Shown here: one piece after another, positions 1-7,206 of the stretch
Numbering within the stretch: the first letter of the stretch is position 1
Layout: every line of letters starts with the position of its first letter
Assembly: GCA_016712045.1 (NCBI GenBank)
Contig: JADJRV010000006.1
Span: 1 to 13,369 of the forward strand
Origin: Chloracidobacterium sp.
GTDB lineage: Bacteria > Acidobacteriota > Blastocatellia > Pyrinomonadales > Pyrinomonadaceae
Direction: 5' to 3'
Length of the DNA: 13,369 nucleotides
The notes under the pieces: model-generated
What the model saw: the letters and a program-made list of their open reading frames with translations, nothing else
Told to the model about the DNA's origin: nothing
Databases searched by the model: none
Position numbers and translations under genes: made by a program

Positions 1-532
1 TCTCAAACGTAACAATTAACGGGCGTAACTTCTGTGTTTATGGAAGTGAGGCTTATCACCTCGATATGATCGTTTCTCCATATGTGATCGCAGACCAAGA
101 ACATCTGATCTTCCGCGACGGCGTCGTCCCCGGCGAGAACGATCATCAAGCTCGATTTCACTTCGCCGATACTGACCAGCGGGTCGGCGATCACGCGGTA
201 TGTCGATAAAGAAGACGGCGCCGAATACATCTATTCGCTCTTCGTCCCGTCCGACGCCAGCACCGCGTTCCCCGTCTTTGACCAGCCCGATCTGAAGGCG
301 AGGTTTACGGTACAGATTTCTACCCCACGAGGATTGGTCTGTTGTTTCAAATATTTGCTGTTTCTCCAGATGAATGGGTCGAACATTGGGCGGGAAGATA
401 AAGAGGCACCTAGTGAACCAAACAAAGTTACGCTGGTAAATTGGTGGACAATCGACTGGTCGTTTCAAGAGACCAAACCCATCAGCACCTACTCTTCGCA
501 TTCGCGGCCGGGCCGTTTAGGCGTTCGGACAA

Positions 533-608
533 AGGCGGAAACCGGAGCGGTAGCGAGGCGCCCGCGCGTACCATCCAACGAAGCACCCTCCTGGTCGGGT
601 TTCCGCCT
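533..608. repeat. Inverted-repeat element inside the M1 peptidase gene
   Basis: Perfect 11-bp inverted arms (aggcggaaacc at 533-543, its complement at 598-608) enclose a GC-rich interior of about 54 bp. The element lies between the FAFAAGPF and SQAKKFEPH parts of the peptidase, where the family normally has only a short linker, so it looks like an insertion. No protein is encoded in it. It may be a small non-autonomous palindromic element. Only one copy is visible here. Confidence 0.5.
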
Positions 609-1632
609 CGATGACGCCCTGTCATCGCATTTACGTTCGAAGTCTCAGGCTAAGAAATTTGAACCACATTCAAAGAGGTCTTTCGGCTTAATGCGAAGGC
701 ATAAAATATCTCGAAACCTATTTCGACTACAAATTCCCTTTCCAAAATACGATCTGGGGCTGATCCCGGAGGTTTCCGTTTGGCGGGATGGAGCACGCGG
801 GAGCGACTTTTTTGCGTGAGGCGTCGATCATTTTTCCGACCGAGCCGACCAAGAGCGACCACATCTTGCGGGCGAATCTGATCTTTCACGAAGTGGCGCA
901 CTAGTGGTTTGGCGATATGGTGACGATGCGTTGGTTTGACGACCTGTGGCTAAAGAGGGGTTTGCCGAGTTTATGGCGTATAAGACCTTGAGAGAAAGTG
1001 ATGCCCGACGCCAACGCGTGGAAGGTCTTTTACGAACGCAACAAACAGGCCGCCTACCTGACCGACTCGACCAAAGGCACGACGCCGATCTACCAAAAAA
1101 TAGACAACCTCTCCGCCGCAAAATCCGCCTACGGCAACATTATTCTCCGAAAGGCCTTCGTTTCTACGCCAAGCCGAGTTTTATCTTGGTCCGGATTACT
1201 TTCAGACGGGTGTGAGGGCCTTCTTAAAGAAATACGAATTTCGCAATGCCGAATGGACGGATTTGATAAATGAGATCCAGAAAATAATGAAGTATGACAA
1301 CGGCACTGGTCGGTCCCTTAACTTCTGGGCAAAAAACTGGATTACAAAACGGGGACTCGCAAAAATAAGGGTCGAAATCATAAAAAATAGAGATAGTCGT
1401 AATTCAAGATTTACAACACCCGGCTGTAGAGTAAACGCAGAGAATGTACTCGGAGACGATGATTTCTGGGATTCGAGATTTCTCACTCTTATGTGGAAAG
1501 GTGACAAGATGGTGAGCTAGTAATTAAACATTTAACGACTGAGCAAGACGAGACCATCATCCAGTCGCTCCTCGGCCGCGTCGGCACGGCGATGAACTAC
1601 TATCTGCCCGACGCGGGCGGTCCTATGCAGAA

Positions 1633-1695
1633 GCCCGCGCGTGAGCAAGGGCTTAACACTCAACGTCCGAGTAAAGCCCTTGCTAACGCGCGGGC
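1633..1695. repeat. Long palindromic element translated within the M1 peptidase C-terminal ORF
   Basis: Arms at 1633-1653 and 1675-1695 (gcccgcgcgtgagcaagggc versus gcccgcgcgttagcaagggc once reverse-complemented) match at all but one position, around a loop of about 20 nt. The reading frame of the aminopeptidase runs straight through, adding about 22 residues (PAREQGLNTQRPSKALANAR) between the LLGRV and TDDLRARLE segments, where I know of no such insert in the family. This resembles protein-coding palindromic elements described in Rickettsia. From memory the sequence type recurs in Blastocatellia genomes, but I could not search. Confidence 0.75.
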
Positions 1696-1888
1696 CTCCG
1701 CAACTGACGACCTGCGTGCCCGACTCGAGTCCGTACTGCTCGACAAGCTCCAGCACGCCCCGACCGCCGGACAGCGGATCACGTTTTACCGGGCGTTTGT
1801 CACAACTGCATCAACCGCAAAGGGACGCGAGGTATTGAAAGAAATGTTGAGTCAAGGTTCGTCGGGCAGTCAGCGTCCTGCGGCCGCT

Positions 1889-1909
1889 GTGTCGGCTGGC
1901 AGCCGACAC
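1889..1909. repeat. Short perfect palindrome translated in frame in the M1 peptidase ORF
   Basis: gtgtcggctg at 1889-1898 is the exact reverse complement of cagccgacac at 1900-1909, with one central base. It sits in a stretch of about 50 bp read as SSGSQRPAAAVSAGSRHSD, between KEMLSQG and VPLRTKDRFD. That low-complexity peptide has no counterpart that I recognise in the family, so the palindrome and its flank look inserted in frame. Confidence 0.55.
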
Positions 1910-2420
1910 TCCGACGTGCCGCTCCGCACCAAGGACAGATTTGACATCGTCACACGCCTCATTATCCTCGGCGACCCTGAGGTGCCAAAGCTACTCGCCC
2001 AACTCGAAAAGACCGAAACAGGCGATGACGCCAAGCGTTACGCTTATGCCGCACGAGCCGGCATCGCAACCGCCGAAAATAAGGCAAAATACTGGAGCGA
2101 TTTTACCGCAAACAAAGACATCAGCGAGAGCTGGATCGAGGCGGCGTTTGGCCCGTTCAACTCAGTCCTCCACAGCGACCTGACCTTGCCATATCTTGAG
2201 CGTGCCCTCGCCGAGCTGCCAAACCACAAACGCACCCGCAAGATATTTTTTGTCAACGGCTGGCTCGGAGCATTTATAGGTGGCCAAAAGAGCGAAGCCG
2301 CCCTCGCCATCGTCAACAAATTTCTCGCCGACACCCCCAACCTCGACCGCGACCTGCGGCTAAAGATCCTAGAAAACGTCGATCTGATCGAACGGGCCGT
2401 AAAGATAAGAAAGAAGTTTA

Positions 2421-2563
2421 GCCACGAATAACACGAATGGCACGAATTTTTTTGGTGCCTAAAATTGGATCATTTCTTTCGGCAGCCTTCGCTTATTGCG
2501 AGACCTAAGAAAGCTCCCTAACCATTGTCCTTTCTGATTCGTGCCATTCGTGTAATTCGTGGC
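2421..2563. repeat. Intergenic inverted repeat, 27-bp arms, between peptidase gene and suf cluster
   Basis: The arm at 2421-2447 (starts gccacgaata) and the arm at 2537-2563 (ends attcgtggc) are reverse complements at 26 of 27 positions, separated by 89 bp. The left arm overlaps the end of the upstream frame and supplies its TAA at 2429-2431. The pair could fold into a long stem in RNA, but there is no uridine tract typical of an intrinsic terminator directly after the second arm. Confidence 0.8.
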
Positions 2564-2584
2564 GAAAACCTCCTATCTCCAATC

Positions 2585-2629
2585 TTGACAAAAAAGTAAC
2601 GATTTGAGAGTATTTACATTACGGTAATG
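2585..2629 (+). promoter_or_regulatory. Likely suf promoter region with palindromic operator
   Basis: A consensus -35 hexamer TTGACA lies at 2585-2590. The matching -10 about 17 nt later (gagtat, 2608-2613) is poor, so the exact promoter is uncertain. Just downstream, CATTACGGTAATG (2617-2629) is a perfect 6+6 palindrome around one base. It sits 27 bp before the rrf2 start, where a repressor would block or overlap transcription initiation. Binding by the adjacent Rrf2 protein (autoregulation) is inferred from position and family habit. Confidence 0.5.
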
Positions 2630-2645
2630 CCCAAAACTATTGTCT

Positions 2646-2649
2646 AGGA
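2646..2649 (+). promoter_or_regulatory. Ribosome binding site of rrf2
   Basis: AGGA ends 7 nt before the ATG at 2657, which supports that start codon. Confidence 0.6.
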
Positions 2650-2656
2650 CTGGTTT

Positions 2657-3136
2657 ATGAAAATTTCGGCACAAGAGGAATACGGCCTGAGATGCCTGGT
2701 ACAACTGGCCGGGTTGCGGCCGGGCGACAGCCTGACGCTGCCGCAGATCGCTGAGCTTGAGGGCATCTCGACGGCTAATGCCGGGAAATTGATGTGGCTG
2801 CTCAACAAGGCCGGATTTGTCCTATCGACACGCGGCACCAAGGGCGGCTATTTTCTGGCTCGGCCCGCGGGCGAGATACATCTCAACGAGATCATCAAGG
2901 TGCTTGGCGAAGAAGCGGTCGCAAAACATTGCGAGAGCTACACCGGCGTGCTCGACAGTTGTGTGCACAAAGGCGACTGCGGCATACGCCCCGTCATCGT
3001 CGGCTTGCACGAGATCGTCGAAAATGCCCTGTCGCAGATCACGCTCGCCCAGATCGTCGGCACAGAAAGCTCGGTCGATGCGATGTTTCACAGTATAAAA
3101 GGGATCAATCGGGTCATCGAACCTCAGAGAGTTTAA
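2657..3136 (+). CDS. Rrf2/IscR-family transcriptional regulator of the suf cluster
   Basis: A 159-residue winged-helix regulator of the Rrf2 family. The N-terminus MKISAQEEYGLRCLVQLA, the helix-turn-helix around residues 27-50 (LPQIAELEGISTANAGKLMWLL) and the wing TRGTKGGYFLARP (58-70) are typical. Three cysteines, C92, C102 and C108, lie in the dimerisation/sensor region, as the cluster ligands C92, C98 and C104 do in IscR. The 9- and 5-residue gaps differ from those of E. coli IscR. The protein probably binds a [2Fe-2S] cluster and reports Fe-S demand to the suf genes. It is the first gene of the cluster, preceded by a palindromic operator candidate. Family is certain. Fe-S sensing and its target are inferred from the cysteines and neighbours. 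Confidence 0.93.
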   Translation: MKISAQEEYGLRCLVQLAGLRPGDSLTLPQIAELEGISTANAGKLMWLLNKAGFVLSTRGTKGGYFLARPAGEIHLNEIIKVLGEEAVAKHCESYTGVLDSCVHKGDCGIRPVIVGLHEIVENALSQITLAQIVGTESSVDAMFHSIKGINRVIEPQRV

Positions 3137-3144
3137 AGAAGGAA

Positions 3145-3244
3145 TTAACCACAGATGAACACAGATAAACACAGATTTTTGACAGAAATTGCGAAAAGCC
3201 ATCCGATTTCTTATCGGTGTGTATCTGTGTGTATCTGTGGCTAA
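3145..3244. repeat. Inverted repeat between rrf2 and sufB
   Basis: The arm at 3145-3172 (ttaaccacagat, then two acacagata-like units) and the arm at 3217-3244 (ending tctgtggctaa) are imperfect reverse complements, matching at roughly 24 of 28 positions. The spacer is 44 bp. Each arm is itself made of repeated acagat/atctgt units. The right arm ends 7 nt before the sufB start codon and occupies the place where a ribosome binding site would be expected. Confidence 0.75.
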
Positions 3245-3251
3245 AAATCTT

Positions 3252-4692
3252 ATGTCGACAGCAGCAGAATTACTCACAAATCGGGAATACAAATACGGCT
3301 TTGTCACGGACATCGAGACCGAGACGATCGCCAAGGGCCTCAGTGAAGACACGGTCCGGCTGATATCGTCTAAAAAAAATGAGCCCGAGTGGATGCTCGA
3401 GTTTCGGCTCAAGGCATACCGCCATTGGCTAAAGATGGAGCAGCCTGACAACTGGGCAAATTTTGACTATCCAAATATCGATTTTCAAAACATCTCGTAC
3501 TACTCAGCTCCAAAGGGAAAAGGAGAAAAAGGGGAGCCTGGACGAGGTCGATCCTGAGCTGTTGAAAACATTTGAAAAACTCGGCATCCCGATCACCGAG
3601 CAGAAAATGCTTGCAAATGTGGCGGTCGATGCGGTGTTTGATTCGGTTTCGGTCGCAACGACGTACAAGAAAAAACTGCTTGAGGCGGGCGTGATATTTT
3701 GCTCTTTTACCGAAGCGGTCGAGCTTTATCCGGACAAGATCCAAAAATACCTCGGGTCGGTCGTACCTGTCGGCGACAACTATTACGCCGCGCTGAACTC
3801 GGCAGTTTTCTCGGACGGCTCATTTGTCTTTATCCCAAACGGCGTTCGATGCCCGATGGAGCTTTCGACCTATTTTCGCATCAACACGCAGGAAGCCGGG
3901 CAGTTTGAACGCACGCTTATCGTCGCCGAAGAAGGCGGTTATGTCGCCTATAACGAGGGCTGTACGGCGCCGCAGTTTGATACTAATCAACTGCACGCGG
4001 CGGTAGTCGAGCTTGTGGCGATGGACGACGCTGAGATCAAATATTCGACCGTGCAAAACTGGTACGCTGGCGACGAGACCGGCAAAGGCGGTATTTATAA
4101 CTTTGTTACCAAACGCGGTGCTTGCCGCGGGACAAACTCAAAAATTTCGTGGACACAGGTCGAGACAGGTTCCGCGATCACTTGGAAATACCCGAGCGTC
4201 ATCTTGCAGGGTGACAATTCGATCGGCGAATTTTACTCGGTCGCTCTGACAAACAACGCGCAGATCGCCGACACCGGCACCAAGATGATCCATCTCGGTA
4301 AAAACACAAAATCGACGATCATCTCAAAGGGCATTTCGGCCGGAAAGTCGAACAACAGCTATCGCGGGCTTGTAAAAATAATGCCAAAAGCCGAGGGTGC
4401 GAGAAATTACACCCAGTGCGATTCGATGCTCATCGGCGGCAGTAGCGAGGCGAACACGTTCCCCTACATCGAGGTGATGAACAACACCGCCCGAGTCGAG
4501 CACGAAGCGACAACTTCGAAGATCAGCGAGGATCAGTTGTTTTATTTACAGCAACGCGGCATCTCGCAAGAAGACGCCGTTTCGCTCATCATCAACGGCT
4601 TTTGCAAAGAGGTCTTTCGCGAACTCCCGATGGAATACGCCGTCGAGGCGACGAAGCTTTTGGGATTGAAATTAGAAGGAAGTGTCGGATAG
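3252..4692 (+). CDS. sufB: Fe-S cluster assembly scaffold SufB (frameshift near 3515)
   Basis: SufB, the core scaffold of the SufBC2D complex, on which new clusters form in the cytosol. The reading frame starts at MSTAAELLTNREYKYGF (ATG 3252) and runs to YYSAPK, then must gain one base in the purine-rich run at 3511-3534 (probably an extra G at 3515-3517) to continue as GSLDEVDPELLKTFEKLGIP. The reconstructed protein is about 479 residues, normal for the family. Cys389 in TQCDSMLIGG and Glu416/His417/Glu418 in ARVEHEATTS correspond to E. coli SufB Cys405 and Glu432/His433/Glu434, with the same spacing. No clear ribosome binding site precedes the ATG because a repeat arm occupies that space. 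As written the sequence would give a truncated protein. Given how essential SufB is, a sequence error is the likelier explanation. Confidence 0.92.
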
Positions 4693-4698
4693 GTTTTA

Positions 4699-4763
4699 GC
4701 CACAGAGTTCACAGAGAACACCGAGAAAGATCTTAACTCAGTGATCTCTGTGAACTCCGTGGC
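4699..4763. repeat. Inverted repeat between sufB and ridA
   Basis: The arm at 4699-4717 (gccacagagttcacagaga) and the arm at 4745-4763 are reverse complements at 18 of 19 positions, with a 27-nt loop. It begins 6 nt after the sufB stop and ends 15 nt before the ridA start. It could form a stable hairpin in the transcript and so act as an mRNA processing or attenuation point. No uridine tract of an intrinsic terminator follows. Related in style to the 3145-3244 repeat, but with a different core. Confidence 0.8.
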
Positions 4764-4778
4764 AAATTTCTTTAGGTT

Positions 4779-5159
4779 ATGAAAGTAATTCAACCAGAAA
4801 ACCAGCCAACACCGAAGGGCCACTATTCACCCGGCATCGAGCATCACGGCGTTGTTTATGTGTCCGGCCAGTTGCCGATGTCGCTGGACACGCGTGAGCC
4901 TTTTACCGGTTCGATCGAGGAGCAGACGGAGTTGGCTCTCAGAAATGTGGAGCACGTTCTCAAAGCCGCCGGCAGCGACCTGAGCCGCGTTTTACAGATG
5001 ACGATATATGTTTCGGATATGGAATTGTGGGGACGGGTTAACGAGACCTATGCCCGCGTGTTGGGCGACCACCGGCCGGCGAGGGCGATGATACCGGTCA
5101 AGGAATTGCATTTTGGAACGCAGATCGAGATACAAGCTATAGCGGCGGTGAAGGAATGA
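4779..5159 (+). CDS. ridA: RidA family enamine/imine deaminase
   Basis: A 126-residue member of the RidA (YjgF/YER057c/UK114) family, forming trimers that hydrolyse reactive 2-aminoacrylate and related enamines made by PLP enzymes. Visible features are GHYSPGI (residues 14-20, Tyr16), VSGQLP (28-33) and PARAMIPVKELHFGTQIEIQAIA (100-122). Arg102 and Glu117 match the catalytic Arg105 and Glu120 of E. coli RidA, so it is of the catalytically competent type. The gene lies between sufB and phzF, and its stop overlaps the phzF start as ATGA (5156-5159), implying translational coupling. A role in protecting PLP enzymes such as the SufS of this cluster is inference. Confidence 0.9.
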   Translation: MKVIQPENQPTPKGHYSPGIEHHGVVYVSGQLPMSLDTREPFTGSIEEQTELALRNVEHVLKAAGSDLSRVLQMTIYVSDMELWGRVNETYARVLGDHRPARAMIPVKELHFGTQIEIQAIAAVKE

Positions 5160-5960
5160 AGTTAGAAATATTTCAAATTGACGCATTTACAAGTGAGCCG
5201 TTTCACGGTAATCCGGCGGCGGTCGTGCCTTTGACCGAGTGGCTGCCGGACGAGACGATGCTCGATATCGCGGCGGAGAATAATCTCGCCGAGACGGCTT
5301 TTTTTGTAAAGAACGGCGAAGGATTTGACCTGAGATGGTTTACACCGACGGTCGAAATGGACCTGTGCGGGCACGCCACGCTGGCCTCGGCGTACGTATT
5401 GTGGAACCAACTCGGCCACACGGGCGAGACGCTGAATTTTGAAACACGCAGCGGTACGCTCACCGTAACTCGTGAAAACGGCCGGATGGTGATGGATTTT
5501 CCGTCGCGGCCCGCCACCCGAAACCGAGATACCGTTTGGCCTCGCTGATGCCCTCGGTGCTAAACAGACCGAGGTGCTAAAGTCACGCGATTTTCTCGCG
5601 GTCTATGAGACCGAAGCCGATGTGTTGGCGCTCAAGCCCGACTTTCGGGCGATCATCGACCTCGGCGTTCACGCCGTGATCGTTACTGCACCGGGTGAGA
5701 AAAGCGATTTTGTCTCGCGATTCTTCGCTCCGCTCGTCGGCGTTGACGAAGATCCGGTGACGGGTTCGTCGCACTGCACGCTGATCCCATATTGGGCAGA
5801 AAGGCTCGGGAAAAACAAGCTTTTTGCCCGCCAGGTATCACCACGCGGCGGCGAGCTGTTTTGCTCGCTCGACGACAAGCGTGTAAAGATCGGCGGCGAT
5901 GCGGTGTTGTATTTGAAAGGCGAGATCTACGTCGAAGCCGAAAAGAGTTTTGCCGCATAA
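5156..5960 (+). CDS. PhzF family isomerase/epimerase-like protein (frameshift near 5510)
   Basis: A PhzF-like protein with the diaminopimelate epimerase fold, about 267 residues when repaired, normal length. The first half (ATG 5156) shows GNPAAVV (18-24), ENNLAETAFF with the general acid/base Glu46, and DLCGHATLASAYVLW (69-83). After an extra C in the run at 5510-5512 the frame continues as EIPFGLADALG and ends with VDEDPVTGSSHCTLIPYW and the C-terminal SFAA. Members isomerise or hydrolyse small metabolites, and the substrate here cannot be told. It overlaps ridA by 4 nt and ends 3 nt before the acetyltransferase. The frameshift interrupts the protein between its two pseudo-symmetric domains; sequence error is likely. 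Confidence 0.85.
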
Positions 5961-5963
5961 GCA

Positions 5964-6461
5964 ATGGTCGAGATCCGCATTGCAAAACCGGAAGATTCGG
6001 CAGCGATCGCCGAAGTGCTTGGCAAGGCATTTGGGACGTATCGCGAAGATTATACTGACGAGGCCTTTGCGATAGTGACGCCGGCGGCAGATGAAATAAC
6101 TAGGCGGCTCGAAGACGGGCCACAGTGGGTCGCGACGATCGGCGACAGCGTTGTCGGAACGGTGTCGGTAACAGTCGAAGAGGGTGATCTTTATGTCCGC
6201 AGCATGGCTGTTGCACCCGGGGTTCAAGGCCGCGGAGTCGGGCATAAGCTGCTCGACGCTATCGACGAATATGCCGCGGGGACGGAATTTGAGCGTATAT
6301 TTTTGTATACGACGTATTTCTCAGCCGGTGCAAAAGAGCTTTACGAAAAGCATGGATATGCTTGGGTTCGGGATACCACCGCCGAAGAATGGTACGGCGT
6401 GCCGGGCCTTGAAATGGATAAGAAGTTAGAGGGAAAGAAACTAAATGCTATTGGAAGTTAA
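5964..6461 (+). CDS. GNAT family N-acetyltransferase
   Basis: A 165-residue single-domain GNAT protein, which transfers acetyl from acetyl-CoA to an amine. The acetyl-CoA loop is QGRGVGHKLLDAIDEYA (residues 88-104), preceded by the beta-strand YVRSMAVAPG (77-86). The C-terminal motif ELYEKHGYAWV (125-135) is also typical. The substrate is unknown. It starts 3 nt after phzF and its last 17 nt overlap the start of sufC, so it is translated as part of the suf cluster. Nothing in the sequence links it mechanistically to Fe-S assembly. Confidence 0.88.
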   Translation: MVEIRIAKPEDSAAIAEVLGKAFGTYREDYTDEAFAIVTPAADEITRRLEDGPQWVATIGDSVVGTVSVTVEEGDLYVRSMAVAPGVQGRGVGHKLLDAIDEYAAGTEFERIFLYTTYFSAGAKELYEKHGYAWVRDTTAEEWYGVPGLEMDKKLEGKKLNAIGS

Positions 6462-7203
6462 AGACCTACATGCCGGTATCGACGGCAAAGAAATACTAAA
6501 AGGCCTGAATCTACAGGTCAAAAAGGGCGAGGTCCATGCGATCATGGGGCCAAACGGCTCGGGCAAATCGACCTTGTCTAAGGTGCTTGCCGGCCACCCA
6601 AGCTACGGCGTCATCTCCGGCGAGGTACTTTACGAAGGCAAAAACCTGCTCGATCTCGAACCGGACGAACGTGCTCGCGAAGGCGTGTTTATGGCGTTTC
6701 AGTATCCGGTCGAGGTTCCGGGCGTGTCAAATTCGCAGTTTCTGCGGCTCGCCTACAACCAAAAAGCGATACATCACGGCCTCGAAGAACTCGACCCGCT
6801 CGAATTTAACGACTACCTGAAAGAAAAGGCAAAGATCGTCGATATGGACCCGCAATTTTTCAAACGCTCGGTCAACGAGGGTTTTTCTGGCGGCGAAAAA
6901 AAGCGTAACGAGATATTGCAGATGGCGGTGCTTGAGCCAAAGCTCGCGATCCTCGACGAGACCGATTCCGGCCTCGACATCGACGCTCTGCGTATCGTCG
7001 CCGAGGGCGTCAACAAGCTCCGCTCGCCTGATAACGCGATTATTTTGGTGACGCATTATCAGCGGCTGCTCAATTTTATCGTGCCCGACATGGTCCACGT
7101 GCTGGCTAACGGCCGCATCGTCAAAGAGGGCGGCAAAGAGCTGGCGCTCGAGCTCGAAGATAAAGGCTATGACTGGGTCAAGGGGGCCGCGAACGCGAAC
7201 TAA
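6445..7203 (+). CDS. sufC: Fe-S cluster assembly ATPase SufC
   Basis: SufC, the ABC-type ATPase that drives conformational change in the SufBC2D scaffold. All motifs are intact: Walker A GPNGSGKST (35-43), Q-loop Gln86 in FMAFQYPVEVPG, signature FSGGEKKR (147-154), Walker B LAILDETDSG (167-176) and the switch His204 in LVTHYQRLL. At 252 residues it has family length and no membrane segment, as expected for this soluble ABC protein. A purine-rich GAGGG lies upstream of the ATG at 6445 within the acetyltransferase gene. sufD begins 3 nt after the stop. No frameshift. Confidence 0.97.
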   Translation: MLLEVKDLHAGIDGKEILKGLNLQVKKGEVHAIMGPNGSGKSTLSKVLAGHPSYGVISGEVLYEGKNLLDLEPDERAREGVFMAFQYPVEVPGVSNSQFLRLAYNQKAIHHGLEELDPLEFNDYLKEKAKIVDMDPQFFKRSVNEGFSGGEKKRNEILQMAVLEPKLAILDETDSGLDIDALRIVAEGVNKLRSPDNAIILVTHYQRLLNFIVPDMVHVLANGRIVKEGGKELALELEDKGYDWVKGAANAN

Positions 7204-7206
7204 CTG

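Larger units (their letters stand above)
3..2431 (+). pseudogene. M1-family aminopeptidase (ERAP1-like C-terminal domain), multiply frameshifted, 5' end outside window
   Basis: A zinc metallopeptidase that removes N-terminal residues from peptides, readable only by switching frames many times. Recognisable pieces in order are: the N-terminal beta domain with YIYSLFVPSDAS and FDQPDLKARF (about 205-310); QETKPISTY followed in another frame by FAFAAGPF (about 465-515); SQAKKFEPH (about 640-670); the substrate-binding GGMEHAGATFLRE (about 782-820); the zinc motif HEVAH-stop-WFGD (887-916) with the downstream EGFAEFMAYKT (955-990); and LNFWAKNWITKRG (about 1318-1356). From about 1520 to 2431 the frame stays open and encodes the C-terminal helical domain, from HLTTEQDETIIQSLLGR to VKIRKKF. 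The TAG at 902-904 replaces the usual Gln of HEXXHQW, a single C-to-T difference. Three palindromic elements lie inside the gene. The last codons and the stop lie in a fourth, intergenic-type repeat. Family assignment is firm. Whether it is a true pseudogene or poorly sequenced DNA is open. Confidence 0.85.

Noticed and set aside
3145..3244. The periodic acagat units as a CRISPR array
   Set aside because: The units are too short and contiguous, with no regular unique spacers, and the two halves are inverted rather than direct repeats. No cas genes are present.
2822..3451. Long minus-strand open frame across rrf2 and the start of sufB
   Set aside because: It is antisense to two well-supported genes and its translation resembles no family. 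It reflects the codon bias of the opposite strand.
3511..3540. A-rich slippery run in sufB as a programmed -1 ribosomal frameshift site
   Set aside because: The frame needed after the run is +1 (or -2), not -1, so slippage of the usual -1 type would not restore SufB. Similar single-base shifts in unrelated genes nearby favour sequence error.
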